Below, one piece after another: positions 26,065-34,595 of a stretch of 45,174 bases of DNA (position 1 is the first letter of the stretch; each line of letters starts with the position of its first letter). The position numbers and the translations under genes were made by a program. Source of the stretch: Terriglobia bacterium. GTDB lineage: Bacteria > Acidobacteriota > Terriglobia > UBA7540. The stretch spans positions 1 through 45,174 of the forward strand of contig JAIQGH010000006.1 in the NCBI GenBank assembly GCA_020072655.1. The letters are read 5' to 3'. The notes under the pieces are model-generated. The model was not told where the DNA came from, searched no databases, and saw nothing but the letters and a program-made list of their open reading frames with translations.

Positions 26065-26899
26065 ATTCCAGCGGCAAGGCCCTTTCCGGAGAGGCATCTA
26101 TATCCTCCCGAGCCTCTTTACGGTCGGGACGCTCGTCTGCGGCTACTACGCCGTCCTCTCCACGCTCAGGGGATCACAACTGCTGGCGGCAGGAATTGGC
26201 GCGGGGTTGAGCCTCGTCAGTCTCGACAATGCCGCCAAGGCCATCGGCTGGGCGGTGCTCTTTGACGGCTTGGACGGGCGCATCGCTCGCCTCACCAATT
26301 CTACGTCCGACTTCGGTCGGGAGTTCGACTCGCTCGCCGATGTGATTGCGTTCGGCATCGCGCCGGCTTTTCTCGCGTATGCCTGGGGTGTCCGCTCGCT
26401 CGAGGTGGTCTCTGGCACGCAACTCGTTCAGCACATTCGCCAGATCGGCTGGATCGTCACGTTCACGTTCGTGATCTGCGGGGCAGCCCGGCTGGCGCGT
26501 TTCAATATCGACACCACCAAGGGACTGGGCGACCGCCGCTATTTCGTCGGCTTGCCCATTCCGGCCGCGGCCGGGGTGGTGGCCGCGCTGGTCCACTGGG
26601 CGAAGGATCCGGTAAACGACTGGACGTTTGGGGTCGGCTGGCTGGGCGTCGTCGCCATCCTGTCGTTCTTAATGGTAAGCCGGCTCCGTTACCCGAGCTT
26701 CAAAACTCTTGACCTGCGTCGCCGCCGCCCCTACGTGGCGATCATCCTCATCGGCTTGGTGGTCTGGGCCATCTGGGCGTTCTCCGAGCCGGTATTGCTC
26801 ACGATTGCTCTAACCTATGGCCTCTCGGGGCCCGTAGCACGGCTGACCTCGCGGTTCCGCCCTCACCCGCCAGCGCCTGAAGAGGTCCACGCTTCATGA
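26033..26899 (+). CDS. pssA: CDP-diacylglycerol-serine O-phosphatidyltransferase
   Basis: 288 residues, multi-pass membrane protein. The CDP-alcohol phosphotransferase motif is complete: DGLDGRIARL, then GREFDSLAD with the metal aspartates. GLPIPAAAGVVAALVHW is another family block. It makes phosphatidylserine, the substrate of the upstream Psd. The start overlaps psd and the stop overlaps the next gene (ATGA at 26896-26899), so the three are translationally coupled. Confidence 0.94.
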   Translation: MSLELPERKPKFQRQGPFRRGIYILPSLFTVGTLVCGYYAVLSTLRGSQLLAAGIGAGLSLVSLDNAAKAIGWAVLFDGLDGRIARLTNSTSDFGREFDSLADVIAFGIAPAFLAYAWGVRSLEVVSGTQLVQHIRQIGWIVTFTFVICGAARLARFNIDTTKGLGDRRYFVGLPIPAAAGVVAALVHWAKDPVNDWTFGVGWLGVVAILSFLMVSRLRYPSFKTLDLRRRRPYVAIILIGLVVWAIWAFSEPVLLTIALTYGLSGPVARLTSRFRPHPPAPEEVHAS

Positions 26900-27978
26900 C
26901 GTCTTCCCGCCAGGGTTACCGCGTCGGCGTTCTCGGCGCCTCCTCGCTGCTTGGCCAAGAACTGCTGCGAGTGCTCCAAGACCGCCACTTCCCTACCTCC
27001 CGCCTGCTGACTTTCGAGGAGGAAGAGGATCTCGAACTGCCGATCCTCGACTTGGCGGGACAGGCTGAGTTTGCGCGCGCCGATGAGGAGCTGTCGCCGG
27101 GTGATCTGGATTTCCTTTTCCTTGCTGGCCGCAGCAGTTCCGCCTCGCTGGGGGGGGAATTTCTCCGGCGGGCCCTGGAGGCCACCCGCCAACCCGCGGG
27201 CGGGGCGGGCGGGCCTCGGGAGCTCAGCCCCTGGATCATCGACCTCGCGGAGGGCATCGAGGAAAAGGAAACGCCGGCCGCGACCCTGCGCATCCCCTTC
27301 CTGGAGCGGGCCGGGCGGACCCTCCATCCATCACCCGAGTCGCGGAGGCTCGGTTCCCCTCACCCGGCCGCCATCGTCCTGAGTGCCTTGCTCTCCCGGC
27401 TCACGGCACGCTTCCATCTGCACTCTGCCGTGGCCCAGGTCTTTTTTCCGGTCTCGGAAATCGGCCCGCGTGGCATCGAGGAGCTACAGAAGCAGGCGGT
27501 CAACTTGCTGAGCTTCCAAAAGATCCCGCAAACCGTGTTCGGAGCGCAGTTGGCGTTCAACCTCCTCGGCCGGCTGCCTGGCAAACAAGCCGTCAGCCTG
27601 GAGTGTTTTGAGGACCGCATCCGCCGTCAGTTGCGACAATACCTGACAGAGCCGGTCCCCCTGCCCGCCTTGCAGCTATTTCAGGCGGCGGTGTTCTATT
27701 CGCTGGCCGTTTCCCTTTACGTTGAAACCGATCAGGCCATGTTGCCCGAGGCACTTGAGGCCGCCCTGCAGGGCGAGCATGTGCAGCTTCGACGCCGGTC
27801 CGAACCCCCTCCCTCGCCGGTCGAGGCGGCTGGCTCGGGTGATATTTTGGTGGACAACGTCACCGCCGACCAGGAGCATCCCACGGGCTGCTGGATTTGG
27901 TCAGTCGTCGACAATATCCGTCTGGCCGCGGAAAATGCCGTTGAGATCGCCGGAACCCTTCAGGAGCGACTGCAGTAA
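26896..27978 (+). CDS. Aspartate-semialdehyde dehydrogenase-like protein lacking the catalytic Cys
   Basis: 360 residues. The N-terminus has an Asd/ArgC Rossmann start (YRVGVLGASSLLGQELLRVL), and the C-terminus aligns with Asd (DNIRLAAENAVEIAGTL). Where Asd has the N-P-N-C-T nucleophile region, this protein has SPHPAAIVLSALLSRL (about 153-168) without Cys. It is therefore unlikely to act on aspartyl phosphate. It sits between pssA and lptE in a coupled cluster, far from lysine or threonine genes. A structural or regulatory role at the envelope is possible but not shown. Confidence 0.75.
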   Translation: MTSSRQGYRVGVLGASSLLGQELLRVLQDRHFPTSRLLTFEEEEDLELPILDLAGQAEFARADEELSPGDLDFLFLAGRSSSASLGGEFLRRALEATRQPAGGAGGPRELSPWIIDLAEGIEEKETPAATLRIPFLERAGRTLHPSPESRRLGSPHPAAIVLSALLSRLTARFHLHSAVAQVFFPVSEIGPRGIEELQKQAVNLLSFQKIPQTVFGAQLAFNLLGRLPGKQAVSLECFEDRIRRQLRQYLTEPVPLPALQLFQAAVFYSLAVSLYVETDQAMLPEALEAALQGEHVQLRRRSEPPPSPVEAAGSGDILVDNVTADQEHPTGCWIWSVVDNIRLAAENAVEIAGTLQERLQ

Positions 27979-27989
27979 AGCAACGGACG

Positions 27990-28128
27990 AATTCTGAATG
28001 ATGAATGATGAACTCCCATCGTGCCATGGCATATACGGCGCAGCGCGGCGACCCCTGAGCAATGCCGCTGGACGCGCGCCCGCTCTCTGTCTCCTGCCTT
28101 TTGCCTTCTGCCTTCTGGCTCTTTCCTT
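27990..28128. repeat. Heptamer arrays inside the 5' end of lptE
   Basis: 27990-28013 is a short array of GATGAAT-type units that supplies the lptE start codons (27998 and 28001). 28094-28128 is five heptamers (CTGCCTT, TTGCCTT, CTGCCTT, CTGGCTC, TTTCCTT) read in frame as the hydrophobic core of the signal peptide. Confidence 0.75.
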
Positions 28129-28600
28129 AGCCTGCGGCTATCACGTCGCGGGGCGCGGGGACCGCCTGCCCACCGACGTCAAGACCATTGCTGTGCCCAT
28201 TTTCACCAACTCCACCAGCAAGTACCGGATCGAGCAGCGAGTTTCGGCGGCGGTCACCCGCGAGTTCATCGAGCGCACGAAGTTCCGCGTCACCCCCGAG
28301 CCGGCGGGCTCCGATGCCGTCTTGAAAGGGGAGATCAAAGACATCCGCTCGGGGGTCATCACTTTCGACCTTTCGACGGGCCGCGCCACCACGCTCCAGG
28401 TGCAGGTGGTCGCGGCTGTTGATCTCGTTGACCAGCACACCAAGAAGGTCCTTTTCTCCAATCACAACTACATCTTCCGCGAGGAGTACCAAATCAGCCA
28501 GAACCCTACCGCGCTCTTCGAGGAAGAGGATCCGGCGCTTGACCGCCTCTCGCGCGACATCGCCCGCACGCTGGTCACAGAGATTCTGGAGAATTTCTAA
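27998..28600 (+). CDS. lptE: LPS-assembly lipoprotein LptE with repeat-derived signal peptide
   Basis: 200 residues. After a hydrophobic stretch (about 27-45), LSLACGYHVAGRG gives a lipobox-like Cys followed by the GYH start typical of LptE. KTIAVPIFTNSTSKYRIEQ and the later NPTALFEEEDPALDRLSRD match the LptE (RlpB) fold. LptE plugs the LptD barrel in the outer membrane for LPS insertion. The predicted n-region is long. The ATGs come from a heptamer array and the hydrophobic core from another, so the exact start is uncertain. The gene lies between the Asd-like gene and holA, and lptE next to holA is a common order. Confidence 0.88.
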   Translation: MMNDELPSCHGIYGAARRPLSNAAGRAPALCLLPFAFCLLALSLACGYHVAGRGDRLPTDVKTIAVPIFTNSTSKYRIEQRVSAAVTREFIERTKFRVTPEPAGSDAVLKGEIKDIRSGVITFDLSTGRATTLQVQVVAAVDLVDQHTKKVLFSNHNYIFREEYQISQNPTALFEEEDPALDRLSRDIARTLVTEILENF

Positions 28601-28713
28601 GCAGGGGCGCAGACACGTCCTTCCCAACGCATAGCCATCCGAAGTAAACTGCCGCTTTCAAGGCCGCCGGGGGCCGGTGTCGAAGATGGCGCCGGCTGAG
28701 GGACAGACTCAGC

Positions 28714-29829
28714 ATGGGTCCAACGGTATTCATCGCCACTTTGCGTAAGGGCAAGGCAGGGCCGGCGTATTTTCTGCGCGGGCCGGACCGCTTCCTTCAG
28801 GATGAGTGCCGCTCGGCCATCGCCGCGTCGCTCGCTCCCGAGGCGCGCGAATGGTGCTTGGCGGAGATCGAGTTTGAGCCGGGACGCCTGGCACGCGAGC
28901 TCGATGGCGCGAGCCAGATGCCGATGCTGGGCGGCCACAGTTTCCTCGTCTTCTCCGATCCCGAAGACTTCAAGCGCGCCTCGGACGCGGAATACGAGGC
29001 GTTGGATGCCTATCTCGAGCGTCCGTCGCCATTTGCCACGGTCGTCTTCATTGCCTCCGAGCCCGACCGTCGGCGACGCTTCATCCAATTGCTCGAGAAG
29101 AAGGCTCAGGTGGTCGAGATGCGGCCACTCGTCGCGCGCGAGGCGGCCGAGTGGTTGCGGGATTACCTCTCGAAACGCGGCGTAGAAATCGCCCCGGACC
29201 TAGCCGAGGAAATTGCCGTCAAGTTTGAAGTCAGTCCCGACTCGCGCGGAGAGAGCCACAAGGCCGGCGTCAACCTCCTCTGGCTGCGGACGGAGATGGA
29301 AAAGCTGCTCACCGGGAAGCCCGGCGGCCAGAGGATCGAGCGCGACGACCTGGACTTGCTTGTCGTCTTCCGCGAAGAGCACGAAATCGGCAAGCTCCTC
29401 GCCGCCATCGCCGAACGCAAATTCCCGGAGGCGCTGGCGCAGCTTCGCGCCCTGCTCGCCAGCAAAGAGCCCGAGACCCTAATCCTCTGGTGCATCGGCG
29501 ACTTGATCCGCCAAACGCTCAAGGCTGGCGTGCAACCGCAGTTCGGGCGAAGGCTCTCGCCTTACGGAGGCGAACGCGGCGGGTGGGGGCGGTTCGCCAA
29601 TCCCTTCTCCGCGCATGAGATCGCTCCCCGCGCGCTCGGTAGCTACTCCCGACAGGAATTGAGCCAAGCGCTGCGAGCCGTTCGCCGCGCTGATCTCGGC
29701 ATCAAGTCTTCCTGGAAGGATTCGAAAATCCTGTTGGAATTCCTCCTGTGGCAGATTATCGTCGGAAAGGCCGCCGAGACACTGGAGTACATCGGCGAGA
29801 CCCTGCCCGCCGAGACCGCCGACGCTTGA
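28714..29829 (+). CDS. holA: DNA polymerase III delta subunit
   Basis: 371 residues. YFLRGPDRFLQDECRSAI, FASTVVFIASEP-like strand (here FATVVFIASEPDRRRRF), VEMRPLVAREAAEWLRDYL and GDLIRQTLKA follow the HolA order: AAA+-like domains I-II and a helical C-terminal collar. Delta opens the beta clamp during loading. An insertion with Gly/Arg-rich sequence (about 275-295, RLSPYGGERGGWGRF) sits before the last helices. Confidence 0.9.
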   Translation: MGPTVFIATLRKGKAGPAYFLRGPDRFLQDECRSAIAASLAPEAREWCLAEIEFEPGRLARELDGASQMPMLGGHSFLVFSDPEDFKRASDAEYEALDAYLERPSPFATVVFIASEPDRRRRFIQLLEKKAQVVEMRPLVAREAAEWLRDYLSKRGVEIAPDLAEEIAVKFEVSPDSRGESHKAGVNLLWLRTEMEKLLTGKPGGQRIERDDLDLLVVFREEHEIGKLLAAIAERKFPEALAQLRALLASKEPETLILWCIGDLIRQTLKAGVQPQFGRRLSPYGGERGGWGRFANPFSAHEIAPRALGSYSRQELSQALRAVRRADLGIKSSWKDSKILLEFLLWQIIVGKAAETLEYIGETLPAETADA

Positions 29830-29932
29830 CCGGCGACGCCTTGGATGCCGCCATCATCCAATCGGGCACGCGGGATGAAGCGAAGGGCACACGGAGAGGC
29901 CGCGCTCGCCAAAGTTAATTTGTCCCGAAAAC

Positions 29933-30196
29933 CTAGGTCAGCGCGTTGTAGCGGAGGGTGAGCCGCGACTTATAGCGCGCGGCGGTGTTGGGATGAAGGA
30001 TGCCTTTGTGGATCGAGTGATCGATGAGCGCCAGCGTCGGCCGGAGCAGGGCCTGCGCGGCGGACTTATCCTTGGCCTCCAGGGCCGTGCGCAGCTTGCG
30101 GATCTGGTGTCGCAATCGCGTGGTGTGCACGCGGTTGGTGATGGTGCGCTTGTGGATCTGCTTGATGCGCTTCAGTGCGGACTTGTGGCTTGCCAC
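29933..30196 (-). CDS. rpsT: 30S ribosomal protein bS20
   Basis: 87 residues, highly basic. HKSALKRIKQIHKRTITNRV at the start, then KGILHPNTAARYKSRLT at the end, are the bS20 signatures. It binds 16S rRNA early in 30S assembly. It is divergent from hpt with about 42 bases between starts and convergent with holA. Such lone rpsT genes near holA are common. Confidence 0.96.
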   Translation of the reverse strand: MASHKSALKRIKQIHKRTITNRVHTTRLRHQIRKLRTALEAKDKSAAQALLRPTLALIDHSIHKGILHPNTAARYKSRLTLRYNALT

Positions 30197-30238
30197 GGAT
30201 TCTCCTTTTGAGCAGAATGCGAATTTCCAATTTATCAG

Positions 30239-30811
30239 ATGCCTCTGGAATCGTCAACGCGAATGGCCGTGGAATCAACCGCGCCCGGCGCTGAACTCGA
30301 AATCCTCTACGATGCGGAAGCGATCGCGCGCCGCGTGCGCGAGCTGGCCGCACAGATTTCCCAGGAGTACCAGGGAAGGCCTGTGCGGCTTGTCGGTATC
30401 CTCAAGGGCGCGTGGGTCTTCATGGCGGACCTGGTCCGGCAACTTGACCTCGAAGTGACGGTTGATTTCCTGAGCTTCGCAAGCTACGGGGACGCCGCGC
30501 AGCCTTCTGGTATCGTTAAGATCACCAAAGATCTCGATCAAAGCATCGCGGGACAGGATGTACTCGTCGTCGAGGACATCCTCGATACCGGGCAAACGTT
30601 CGAATACCTGCGCGGCGTGCTGGAGGCCCACAAACCTCGCTCGCTCAAAGCCGTCACCTTGCTCGACAAACCTTCGCGGCGGGTGCGCCCCGTCCAGGCC
30701 GACTACGTCGGCTTCACGATCCCCGACATCTTCGTCGTCGGCTACGGGCTCGATTACGCGCAGAAGTATCGCAACCTGCCGGACATCCGCGTTCTCCGAG
30801 CCAAGATGTAG
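30239..30811 (+). CDS. hpt: Hypoxanthine phosphoribosyltransferase
   Basis: 190 residues from 30239; an ATG at 30263 is an alternative. VRLVGILKGAWVFMADLVRQ and VVEDILDTGQTFEYL (the PRPP-binding loop) are diagnostic, with the YVGFTIPDIFVVGYGLDYAQ C-terminal block. It salvages hypoxanthine and guanine to IMP and GMP. The stop codon lies inside the outer stem of a palindromic repeat (30808-30857). Confidence 0.95.
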   Translation: MPLESSTRMAVESTAPGAELEILYDAEAIARRVRELAAQISQEYQGRPVRLVGILKGAWVFMADLVRQLDLEVTVDFLSFASYGDAAQPSGIVKITKDLDQSIAGQDVLVVEDILDTGQTFEYLRGVLEAHKPRSLKAVTLLDKPSRRVRPVQADYVGFTIPDIFVVGYGLDYAQKYRNLPDIRVLRAKM

Positions 30812-30857
30812 CGCCGGGCTTCAGCCCAGCATCTGCCGCCCTAAAGGGCGGCGCTAC
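30808..30857. repeat. REP-like double hairpin bounded by GTAGCGCC / GGCGCTAC
   Basis: The outer inverted octamers GTAGCGCC (30808-30815) and GGCGCTAC (30850-30857) enclose two hairpins: GGGCT/AGCCC (30816-30827) and GCCGCCC/GGGCGGC (30835-30852). No T-run follows, so it looks like a dispersed REP rather than a terminator. It shares the TAGCGC end with the repeats at 39691, 40174 and 43421. Confidence 0.7.
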
Positions 30858-30920
30858 GGTCACAAACCCGTTTACAAACCCCGCAACCGCATCCCATAAT
30901 GACTGCGAACTCTCCGCGTC

Positions 30921-33548
30921 ATGAGCGATTTCTCCACCCCGCTGATGCGCCAGTACAGCGCCATTAAGGCGCGGCATCCAAACGCGCTGCTCTTGTTTCG
31001 CCTGGGCGATTTTTACGAACTCTTCTTCGAGGACGCAGTCGTCGCCGCGAAGGAGCTCCAGATCACCCTCACCTCACGCAACAAGGAGAAGGGCCAGCCT
31101 ATTCCCATGTGCGGCGTGCCGTATCACGCCGCGGAAGGTTACATCGCCCGGCTGATTCGCAAAGGCTTCCGCGTCGCCGTTTGCGACCAGATGGAGGATC
31201 CGCGCTTCGCCAAGAAGCTCGTCAAGCGCGAAGTCACCCGCGTCGTCACTCCCGGCACGGCCACCGACCCGCAGCTTCTCGAACCGCGCGAAAACAACTA
31301 TCTGGCAGCAGTGGTAGAACAAAACGGCTCGCTGGGCCTGGCGCTTGCGGACTTGTCGACCGGCGACTTCCGTGCCACGGAGTTTTCCGGAGCGGAGGCC
31401 GGCGCGCGCTTCCGTGAAGAACTCGACCGCCTGCGCCCGCGGGAACTTCTTGTTCCTGGTGACGCCTCCTCGAGAGCTTCATCTGAGATATCAAATCTCA
31501 AATCTGAGATTCCCGGCTTCACCCAGACCCGCCTGGACGATTGGGTCTTCAATCACGACTATGGCGCGCGACAGTTGCGCGACCATTTCCGCGTCGCGAC
31601 GCTCGAGGGCTACGGCCTCGCCAGCCACCCGCTGGCCGTCGCCGCCGCGGGGGCCATCCTCCACTATGTGCGCGAGACGCAGCGCGGCTCGCTCGCCCAC
31701 CTCGACGGCATCCGTTTCTACGAGCAGCAGGACGCACTGATCCTCGACCCCGCGACGCTGCGCAATCTGGAACTTCTGGAGCCGGCGTTTGGCGGCACCC
31801 GCGACACGACGTTGCTCGCCACCCTCGACCAGTGCGTCACCGCTTTCGGCGCGCGACTGCTGAAGCATTGGCTGCTTCACCCGTCGATCGATCCCGGGGA
31901 GATCACCGCCCGCTGGGAAGGCGTGGGCGAGTTCATCAAGGAGACAATCACCCGGGAAGAATTGCGTCGCGTGCTGGGCAGAATCTACGACCTTGAACGC
32001 TTGCTCAGCAAAGTGACGCTGGAGACGGCCAACGCGCGCGACTTGCTGGCCCTGAAGCAATCGCTCAGCCAACTGCCCCTCCTCAAGCAGCACCTGACTT
32101 CCTTGCGTGCCCCGCGGCTCATGAACATCCACGGCCGGCTCGATGAGCTCGCCGACGTCCACGAGCTGCTCGAGAAATCCATCCATCCCGAACCGCCGGT
32201 GCTGCTCACGGAGGGCAATCTGATCCGGCCCGGCTACCATACGGAGCTCGACGAGCTCCGCAGCTTGAGTCAGAACAGCAAGCAGTTGATCGCCCAGATC
32301 GAATCGCGCGAGCGCGAACGCACGCACATCGCATCGCTCAAGGTGCGGTTCAACAACATCTTCGGGTACTACATCGAGGTCTCGAAACCCAACCTGCACC
32401 TTGTCCCGGCCGACTACGAGCGCAAACAGACGCTCGTGAACGCCGAGCGCTTCACCACGCCGGAACTCAAGGATTTGGAAGCCAAGATCCTCGACGCCGA
32501 AGAACGGATGCAGGCGCTGGAGCGCGACCTCTTTCTCGAAGTTCGTCGCCAGGTGGGCGGCGAATCGCGCCGCATTCGCCAGACCGCTCAGGCGCTCGCC
32601 GAACTCGATGTGCTGGCCTGCTTCGCCTGGCTGGCCGCGGAGCGCAGTTTTCACCGGCCCGAAATCTCCGAGGACGGGGAACTCGTCATCGTTCAGGGGC
32701 GCCATCCCGTCGTCGAGCGCATCTGCGAGGCCGAGCAAGCCGGCCGGTTCGTGCCCAACGACCTCTACATGAATTCAACTTCCGACCGCATCCTCCTCAT
32801 CACCGGCCCCAACATGGGCGGGAAATCGACTTATCTCCGCCAGGCGGCGCTCATCAGCTTGATGGCGCAAATGGGAAGCTTCGTGCCCGCCGAGCGCGCC
32901 AAGCTGCCGATTTTCGACCGCATCTTCACTCGCATCGGCGCCTCGGACAACCTCGCGCGCGGACGGTCGACATTCATGGTGGAGATGACGGAAGTCGCCG
33001 GCATCCTGAATATCGCCACGCCGCGCAGCCTGGTGTTGCTCGACGAAGTGGGGCGCGGCACGGCAACCTTCGATGGTCTTGCCATCGCCTGGGCGGTGGT
33101 CGAGCACTTGCAGACCCACCGGCAGGCGAAAACCCTCTTCGCCACGCACTACCACGAGCTCACGGAGCTTGCGGACCTGCTCCCCGGCGTGCGCAACTAC
33201 CACGTTTCGGTGAAGGAATCGGGAGCGAACATCGTTTTTCTACGCAAAGTCGAGCCGGGCAGCGCCGACAAGAGCTATGGCATTTACGTGGCGCGCCTCG
33301 CAGGCCTGCCGCCGGCGGTCATCGAGCGGGCCCGAGAAATTCTGACTCGCCACGAGCAGAGCGAGCACACGTTGAGCGAGAAACTCGCCTCTCGCCGCGC
33401 GGCGGACGAGCCTGGCGCGGTCCAGTTGACCATCTTCACGCCCCTTAACGCCGAGGTCGTGCGCGCCATCGACCAAGCCGACCTCGACAACCTCAAGCCC
33501 CTCGAGGCTCTTAACCTTCTCGCCGAGCTGAAGAAACAGATCAAATGA
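30921..33548 (+). CDS. mutS: DNA mismatch repair protein MutS
   Basis: 875 residues, MutS1 length. The mismatch-reading Phe is in [13 protein letters not shown] (F-x-E). Walker A is [12 protein letters not shown], and the Walker B/signature region is [16 protein letters not shown]. The C-terminal dimerisation tail is [11 protein letters not shown]. It recognises mispairs and recruits MutL (not in this window). Residues about 188-198 ([11 protein letters not shown]) are encoded by a heptamer repeat (31482-31512) inserted in frame in the connector region. The following gene starts within the stop codon (ATGA at 33545-33548). Confidence 0.96.
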   Translation: MSDFSTPLMRQYSAIKARHPNALLLFRLGDFYELFFEDAVVAAKELQITLTSRNKEKGQPIPMCGVPYHAAEGYIARLIRKGFRVAVCDQMEDPRFAKKLVKREVTRVVTPGTATDPQLLEPRENNYLAAVVEQNGSLGLALADLSTGDFRATEFSGAEAGARFREELDRLRPRELLVPGDASSRASSEISNLKSEIPGFTQTRLDDWVFNHDYGARQLRDHFRVATLEGYGLASHPLAVAAAGAILHYVRETQRGSLAHLDGIRFYEQQDALILDPATLRNLELLEPAFGGTRDTTLLATLDQCVTAFGARLLKHWLLHPSIDPGEITARWEGVGEFIKETITREELRRVLGRIYDLERLLSKVTLETANARDLLALKQSLSQLPLLKQHLTSLRAPRLMNIHGRLDELADVHELLEKSIHPEPPVLLTEGNLIRPGYHTELDELRSLSQNSKQLIAQIESRERERTHIASLKVRFNNIFGYYIEVSKPNLHLVPADYERKQTLVNAERFTTPELKDLEAKILDAEERMQALERDLFLEVRRQVGGESRRIRQTAQALAELDVLACFAWLAAERSFHRPEISEDGELVIVQGRHPVVERICEAEQAGRFVPNDLYMNSTSDRILLITGPNMGGKSTYLRQAALISLMAQMGSFVPAERAKLPIFDRIFTRIGASDNLARGRSTFMVEMTEVAGILNIATPRSLVLLDEVGRGTATFDGLAIAWAVVEHLQTHRQAKTLFATHYHELTELADLLPGVRNYHVSVKESGANIVFLRKVEPGSADKSYGIYVARLAGLPPAVIERAREILTRHEQSEHTLSEKLASRRAADEPGAVQLTIFTPLNAEVVRAIDQADLDNLKPLEALNLLAELKKQIK
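31482..31512. repeat. Heptamer repeat within mutS
   Basis: The units TCTGAGA, TATCAAA, TCTCAAA and TCTGAGA (31482-31509) lie in the mutS frame and encode part of [11 protein letters not shown]. The base composition (AT-rich) differs sharply from the surrounding GC-rich gene, supporting a later insertion. Confidence 0.75.
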
Positions 33549-34585
33549 TTGCGTGCTCAGTTGCGGAAACGGGTCAGCTTCTCCTTTTGGAAGTCGGCCT
33601 AGACGAGCCCGCACGCAACCTTGAGTCGCTGCTGCGTTCTGTCCAGCCTGCCGGGGTGATCATCCGGGTTGGGCGACCGACGAATAAGGGGAAGCTCCGC
33701 ACGTTGTTGGTCAAGATCTCCCGCGCGCTTGGAATAAACGCACTCCTTGGAGCGCGCGGAGATGGGCTACCCGGGATGTTTCGACTACCCGTCCCTGGTC
33801 CGACAAGAACCGGCCAACAGGAACTGAGAATTATGGAAGCCCTCGCAGAAATACGCGGAGCGCTGCTCCGGGCGTTGGGTTTCAATATTGACTTCACGCT
33901 TTCTGTTGACCTAACGGAATCTGGCCGTCCGTTTGCGCCGGAGAGCAACGCGCGGCGGGTGGCTGTCCTCGCGCGGGCCTATGTCTCTGGATTGCGCCGT
34001 CAGGGAGTGCTGGCCTGCGCCGGAGCCTTTCCGGGACTGGCGAGCGTTGAGACAGACAAGGATTCCGGGGCGTCGGTAAGCGCCAAATCGATGGCCGCCT
34101 TGTGGCAAGAAGACCTGACCCCCTTCCGAGAGCTTCTCCCGCGCCTGCCGCTCCTCGCGATGAGCCCCGCCGCCTACGAGGCGTACGACTTCGACGTGCC
34201 GCGTCCGGCAATGCTATCTTCGAATGTCGTCACGGGCTTGCTTCGCGTTAAGCTCGGGTATCGCGGGGCTGTGGTAGCGCACCTCCCTCAACTCGAGCAG
34301 ACAGCAGGAAAAATCGAAGTGGGCGAATCAGCCGTCAAAGCTTTTGAGGCAGGCTGCGACCTCATCGTCGTGCGCGGAGACAAGACCTCTGTGGAACAGG
34401 CGGTTCAGGCGACCAGCGGCGCGCTCGGATCAGGAAAAATCTCACGCGAGCGCCTGCAGGAATCGCTGGGTCGAATTCGAGCTCTCAAGAGGCGACTGGC
34501 GGCTCAGAAGCGGCGAGCTTCACCGCGGGCAGTTCAACAGATTGCAGAGCGGATTGGGCAGCTCGCGAGAGATTCCGAGACCTGA
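33545..34585 (+). CDS. GH3 / NagZ-like protein without catalytic residues
   Basis: 346 residues. The order of blocks follows the GH3 beta-N-acetylhexosaminidase (NagZ) barrel: a family-like [13 protein letters not shown], then a position equivalent to KHFPGHGDT that reads [14 protein letters not shown] (about 157-170). A position equivalent to the TDDL nucleophile loop reads [12 protein letters not shown] (about 241-252). [18 protein letters not shown] follows, as in NagZ. Both the His dyad and the nucleophile Asp are missing, so hydrolysis is not expected. It is coupled to mutS and lies just before anmK, a peptidoglycan recycling gene. It may bind muropeptides or regulate recycling. No signal peptide. 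Confidence 0.7.
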   Translation: MIACSVAETGQLLLLEVGLDEPARNLESLLRSVQPAGVIIRVGRPTNKGKLRTLLVKISRALGINALLGARGDGLPGMFRLPVPGPTRTGQQELRIMEALAEIRGALLRALGFNIDFTLSVDLTESGRPFAPESNARRVAVLARAYVSGLRRQGVLACAGAFPGLASVETDKDSGASVSAKSMAALWQEDLTPFRELLPRLPLLAMSPAAYEAYDFDVPRPAMLSSNVVTGLLRVKLGYRGAVVAHLPQLEQTAGKIEVGESAVKAFEAGCDLIVVRGDKTSVEQAVQATSGALGSGKISRERLQESLGRIRALKRRLAAQKRRASPRAVQQIAERIGQLARDSET

Positions 34586-34595
34586 GGGCAGAACC

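Noticed and set aside
30808-30857. Double hairpin after hpt considered as a terminator or riboswitch
   Set aside because: No T-run, and the TAGCGC end and symmetric outer arms match the REP repeats at other loci.
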